Below are positions 6,727 through 9,687 of a stretch of DNA of 9,687 bases, in pieces. The stretch is from an uncultured Lacinutrix sp. (lineage in GTDB: Bacteria > Bacteroidota > Bacteroidia > Flavobacteriales > Flavobacteriaceae), in the NCBI GenBank assembly GCA_937916035.1, contig CALGIH010000393.1:1-9687 (forward strand). Direction: 5' to 3'. How positions within the stretch are numbered: the stretch's first letter is position 1; every line of letters starts with the position of its first letter. The position numbers and the translations under genes were made by a program. Under the pieces are notes generated by a model. It was not told where the DNA came from and searched no databases. It saw only the letters and a program-made list of their open reading frames with translations.

Positions 6727-8454
6727 TTAATCTTTCTTTTCATAAACAACTTTACCATCAAAAATGGTCATGACCACTTCGGTGCTAAGAATATCACCTT
6801 CATCTACAGTAATTAAATCCTGATTATAAATTGTAAAATCGGCAAGTTTGCCAACACTAATAGATCCTTTTATTTTCTCTTCAAAAGCACCATATGCTGC
6901 GTCTAAGGTATACGACTTTAATGCTTGTTCTCTAGTCATTTTTTGATCTGGCTCGTAACCTCCTTCAGGAGTGCCTTTTAGTGTTTTACGACTTACACTA
7001 GCATAAAAACTGGCTATTGGATTTAAAGGTTCTACAGGAACATCGGTGCCATTAACAATAGGAATACCGCTTTGTAATAAATCTTGCCACATATAGGCAC
7101 CTTCCTTAATACGTTTTTCTCCTAAACGATCGATTGCCCATGATCTGTCAGAAGACATATGAATTGCTTGCATTGCAGGAATTACTTGTAATTCTGCAAA
7201 TCTCGGAATATCATCTGGATGTAAATGTTGAGCGTGTTCTATCCGGAATCGGTGATCAGAACCTAGCATAGATAATTCATTTAATGCGGCTTCATAGCGA
7301 TCTAATATTTCTCTATTTGCACGATCGCCAATAGCATGTGAGCATACTTGAAATCCATTTTGAAGCCCCTTTAACGACGTTTGTTTCACAACATCCATAG
7401 GCTGTGTTTCATGGCCAAAATGACCTGGTCTATCTGTGTAAGATTCTAGAAGCCATGCACCTCTTGAGCCTAATGCACCATCACAGTTTAATTTTATGGA
7501 TCGAATAGTAAACTTATGATCAGGATCTACATTTGGTCCTTTTTCGTACCACTCATTAAGAAGTTCTTCATCACCACCAGTTAGCATGGCATAAATTCTA
7601 ACATTCATCTTGTCTTCATCTTTCATGCTATCGTATAAAGCAATAGTTCCTCTTCCTATTCCCGCATCATGGAAGCTTGTAATACCATTTTTGTGACAAG
7701 CTTCAATGGCTAAATTAAAAGCTAGAGCGTCAGATTCAGGAGTGTCGTCAGGAATATATTTGCCAATTAAAGATTGTGCGCGTTCATTGAAAATCCCTGT
7801 TGGTCTACTAAATTCATCTACGATAACTTCGCCGCCTTCTATTTCGTAAGCTTTAATGCCCTCTGCAGATAATGATTGTAACCCAGCAATTTCCATAGCT
7901 TTTGCATTTGCAAAACCAGCATGACCGCTAGCATGGCGTAAATACACTGGATTATCAGGAGATACTTCACTTAATCTATGGTGTGTTTGGAACCCTTTAA
8001 CAATGTATTCTGGCATACTGTCCCACTTACTTTGATGCCAACCTCTTCCAGTAATCCATTCACCTGGTTCAGCGGTTTTAACACGTTCAGCTACTGCATC
8101 AACAATGTCTTGATAACTTTTGGTATTCATTAGGTCTAGTTCAAGCTCATTATAACCCAAACCCATAAAATGGCCATGTCCTTCTATTAAACCTGGTGTC
8201 ATTGTTTTTCCTTTTAGGTCGACAAGGTCAGTTTGTTCGTTTTTGAAACTTTCAGCTTTTTCTAAGCTTCCAGCAAAGAGTATTGTATTGTTTTTAATAG
8301 CTACAGCTTCTACTGTAACTTGTCTTGAATCTACGGTATATATAGTTCCGCCATGAATAATCATGGTTGCAGATTCCTTATTTATATCAGAACAAGAACT
8401 AAAAAAAAGAAGAACAATTGCGATTGAAAATAACAGAGAAAACCTTGATGTCAT
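6727..8454 (-). CDS. Amidohydrolase lipoprotein, YtcJ/NfdA-like (Amidohydro_3 family)
   Basis: Metal-dependent amidohydrolase of 575 residues. The N-terminus (residues 1-21) is a lipoprotein signal with lipobox FSSC (C21), so it is exported and lipid-anchored. A beta-sandwich segment (about 30-88 and 525-575) brackets the TIM barrel. Metal and catalytic positions: H93-x-H95 in TPGLIEGHGHF, K321 in IKLNCDGALGSRG (position of the metal-bridging lysine), H373 in CSHAIGDRAN, H407 in RIEHAQH and D471 in NGTDVPVEPLNP. The family is broad, and its characterised member NfdA removes formate from N-substituted formamides, but the substrate cannot be read from sequence. It is the first gene of the exported-hydrolase run, with the sulfatase 28 bases downstream and fhs 119 bases upstream. 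ATG at 8454 is supported by the complete signal peptide and the leader motif directly in front. Family certain; activity open. Confidence 0.93.
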   Translation of the reverse strand: MTSRFSLLFSIAIVLLFFSSCSDINKESATMIIHGGTIYTVDSRQVTVEAVAIKNNTILFAGSLEKAESFKNEQTDLVDLKGKTMTPGLIEGHGHFMGLGYNELELDLMNTKSYQDIVDAVAERVKTAEPGEWITGRGWHQSKWDSMPEYIVKGFQTHHRLSEVSPDNPVYLRHASGHAGFANAKAMEIAGLQSLSAEGIKAYEIEGGEVIVDEFSRPTGIFNERAQSLIGKYIPDDTPESDALAFNLAIEACHKNGITSFHDAGIGRGTIALYDSMKDEDKMNVRIYAMLTGGDEELLNEWYEKGPNVDPDHKFTIRSIKLNCDGALGSRGAWLLESYTDRPGHFGHETQPMDVVKQTSLKGLQNGFQVCSHAIGDRANREILDRYEAALNELSMLGSDHRFRIEHAQHLHPDDIPRFAELQVIPAMQAIHMSSDRSWAIDRLGEKRIKEGAYMWQDLLQSGIPIVNGTDVPVEPLNPIASFYASVSRKTLKGTPEGGYEPDQKMTREQALKSYTLDAAYGAFEEKIKGSISVGKLADFTIYNQDLITVDEGDILSTEVVMTIFDGKVVYEKKD

Positions 8455-8463
8455 GTTGGTTAG
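8455..8463 (-). promoter_or_regulatory. CTAACCAAC leader motif abutting the amidohydrolase start
   Basis: The same nine bases as in front of the sulfatase, here directly next to ATG at 8454. A shorter related string, TTAACCAT (4295-4302), lies 6 bases before the fdhD start. The repeat suggests a shared translation-start context in a genome lacking Shine-Dalgarno signals; function is inferred. Confidence 0.35.
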
Positions 8464-8473
8464 TTTTTAGAAC

Positions 8474-8486
8474 TTGTAAGTTACAA
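8474..8486. promoter_or_regulatory. Perfect 13-base inverted repeat upstream of the amidohydrolase run, candidate operator
   Basis: TTGTAA (8474-8479), one central base, then TTACAA (8481-8486): a perfect 6-1-6 dyad, 19 bases before the amidohydrolase start. It sits in the 119-base gap after fhs, which should also contain the promoter of the three-gene hydrolase run, although I find no clean TAnnTTTG element there. A dyad this close to the start could be a repressor site. It is short and A/T-rich, so chance occurrence is possible, and no regulator can be named. Confidence 0.3.
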
Positions 8487-8573
8487 TATTTATAGAATAT
8501 ATTAAATCACCATTGCAGTACGTGTTTTTATAAATATGAGAGAACCTAAAGGTTAATTTTTATAAAAAGTATT

Positions 8574-9687
8574 TTAGAATAGTCCTGTAATATTCCCATC
8601 ATTATCAATGTTGATATTCTCTGATGCAGGATGTGCTGGAAGTCCAGGCATTCGCATCATATCTCCAGTTATAGGAACTAAAAACCCTGCTCCTGCAGCA
8701 ATTTCTATTTCACGAACTGTTATGGTAAACCCTCTTGGTCTTCCTAATAATGCTGGATTATCAGATAATGATTTTTGAGTTTTTGCAATGCAAACTGGAA
8801 GGCCTTCTAATCCTAAGTTGGCAATGGTACGTAAATTTTGTTTAGCTAGCGAAGTGTACTCAACATCATCAGCTCCATATATTTTAGTGGCAATAGTTTT
8901 AATTTTATCCTGAACACTCATGTCCCAAGTATACATTGGCTTAAAGTTTGACGAGCCTTCTTCAACAATATCAATTACATGTTGAGCTAATTCTAATGCT
9001 CCTTTGCCACCTTTTGCCCAAACTTCGACTAGAGCGACTCTAATGTTTTGAGGTTTTGCAAATTCTCTAATAACAGCAACTTCTGCATCACTATCTGTTA
9101 TAAATTTATTGATAGCAATTACTGGAGTGATACCAAATTGTTTCACATTTTCTAAATGTTTTTCAAGGTTTGGTAAGCCATTTTTTAAAGCATCAACATT
9201 TTCTTCAGTAAGATTTTTTAAATCGGCTCCGCCATGATATTTTAAAGCACGAATAGTTGTTGTGATTACAACTGCTTTTGGTGATAGTCCAGCACTTTGG
9301 CATTTTATATCTAAGAATTTCTCAGCACCTAAATCAGCTCCAAAACCAGCTTCAGTAACTGTGTATTCACTTAAACTCATTCCCATTCTTGTTGCAATGA
9401 CTGAGTTTGTTCCTTGCGCAATGTTAGCAAAAGGACCACCATGAATAATAGCAGGATTGCCTTCAATAGTTTGCACTAAGTTTGGTTTAATAGCTTCTTT
9501 TAATAAAGCAGCCATAGCACCTTGCACTTTTAAATCTTTACAATATATTGGAGTTCTATCCTTGGTATAGCCAATGAAAATATTTCCAAGACGTTGTTTT
9601 AAGTTTTCTAAATCGTCAGACAGACATAAAATGGCCATAATTTCAGAAGCAGCAGTAATATCAAAACCTGATTCTCTTGGTATTCCA
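8574..9687 (-). CDS. fhs: Formate-tetrahydrofolate ligase, C-terminal two thirds (5' end beyond window)
   Basis: Cytoplasmic enzyme joining formate to tetrahydrofolate at the expense of ATP, giving 10-formyl-tetrahydrofolate; the reaction is reversible. The reading frame is open to the window edge, so about 370 residues are visible of the usual 555 or so; the N-terminal ATP-binding loop region lies outside. The frame begins GIPRESGFDITAASEI, a family motif, which shows that the Met at 9638 is internal and not the start. Further marks, numbered in the fragment: VQTIEGNPAIIHGGPFANIA at 71-90, the TIRALKYHGG stretch matching the second family signature, AINKF in the barrel, RPRGFTITVREIEIAAGAGF and the C-terminal GDMMRMPGLPAHPASENI. 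Two positions differ from clostridial enzymes (QGTNS where HGCNS is usual) without disturbing the frame. The gene is 119 bases upstream of the amidohydrolase; the formate dehydrogenase genes follow about 4.3 kb downstream on the same strand. Confidence 0.96.
   Translation of the reverse strand, partial: GIPRESGFDITAASEIMAILCLSDDLENLKQRLGNIFIGYTKDRTPIYCKDLKVQGAMAALLKEAIKPNLVQTIEGNPAIIHGGPFANIAQGTNSVIATRMGMSLSEYTVTEAGFGADLGAEKFLDIKCQSAGLSPKAVVITTTIRALKYHGGADLKNLTEENVDALKNGLPNLEKHLENVKQFGITPVIAINKFITDSDAEVAVIREFAKPQNIRVALVEVWAKGGKGALELAQHVIDIVEEGSSNFKPMYTWDMSVQDKIKTIATKIYGADDVEYTSLAKQNLRTIANLGLEGLPVCIAKTQKSLSDNPALLGRPRGFTITVREIEIAAGAGFLVPITGDMMRMPGLPAHPASENINIDNDGNITGLF

Noticed and set aside
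8543..8554. Small dyad AACCTAAAGGTT after fhs as a terminator
   Set aside because: Only 4-5 pairs with a loop of 2-4 bases, and the T-run lies on the plus-strand side, where no gene ends; on the minus strand CTCTC follows. Not a convincing terminator for fhs.
9636..9638. Start codon for fhs at 9638
   Set aside because: The frame stays open upstream to the window edge and encodes the family motif RESGFDITAASEI, so this Met is internal.

Overview
The window is a compact, AT-rich piece of a Bacteroidota chromosome, most likely a marine member of the Flavobacteriia. Signs of this are the strong bias to A/T-ending codons, the lack of clear Shine-Dalgarno sequences (start codons follow A-rich or CTAACCAAC-like leaders), one candidate promoter of the TTG / TAnnTTTG type, Bacteroidota-like lipoprotein signals and a lipoprotein sulfatase. 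Genus and species cannot be read from it. All seven genes lie on the minus strand, so the transcription order runs from high to low coordinates. No RNA gene, insertion sequence, prophage gene or CRISPR array is visible, and no gap between genes exceeds 120 bases.

Region 1 (8574-9687): the C-terminal two thirds of formate-tetrahydrofolate ligase (fhs); its start lies beyond base 9687. Region 2 (4376-8454): a tight three-gene run of exported hydrolases. It holds a YtcJ/NfdA-type amidohydrolase lipoprotein, a formylglycine-type sulfatase lipoprotein and a secreted endonuclease/exonuclease/phosphatase-fold enzyme. The first gap is 28 bases and the second junction is an 8-base overlap. Region 3 (1-4288): an NAD-dependent, molybdenum formate dehydrogenase operon in the order fdhD, a fused FdsG-FdsB diaphorase subunit, and the FdsA catalytic subunit, with 6-base gaps. 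FdsA runs off the left edge after about 599 residues.

How the genes may work together: Fhs interconverts formate and 10-formyl-tetrahydrofolate. The FdsGB-FdsA complex oxidises formate to CO2 and reduces NAD+. FdhD supplies the sulfur that activates the molybdenum cofactor. Formate-handling genes therefore flank the exported-hydrolase run. The amidohydrolase in that run belongs to the family that includes NfdA, an N-substituted formamide deformylase that releases formate. A formate-releasing role for the hydrolase run is the most interesting testable idea in the window, but it is an inference from context.

Possible regulatory DNA: a 23-base inverted repeat and a candidate promoter (inside the 3' end of the preceding gene) upstream of fdhD; a perfect 13-base inverted repeat upstream of the amidohydrolase; and a shared CTAACCAAC leader in front of the two lipoprotein genes. 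I do not see a clearly undescribed system; most of the content is recognisable enzymes in an uncommon arrangement.
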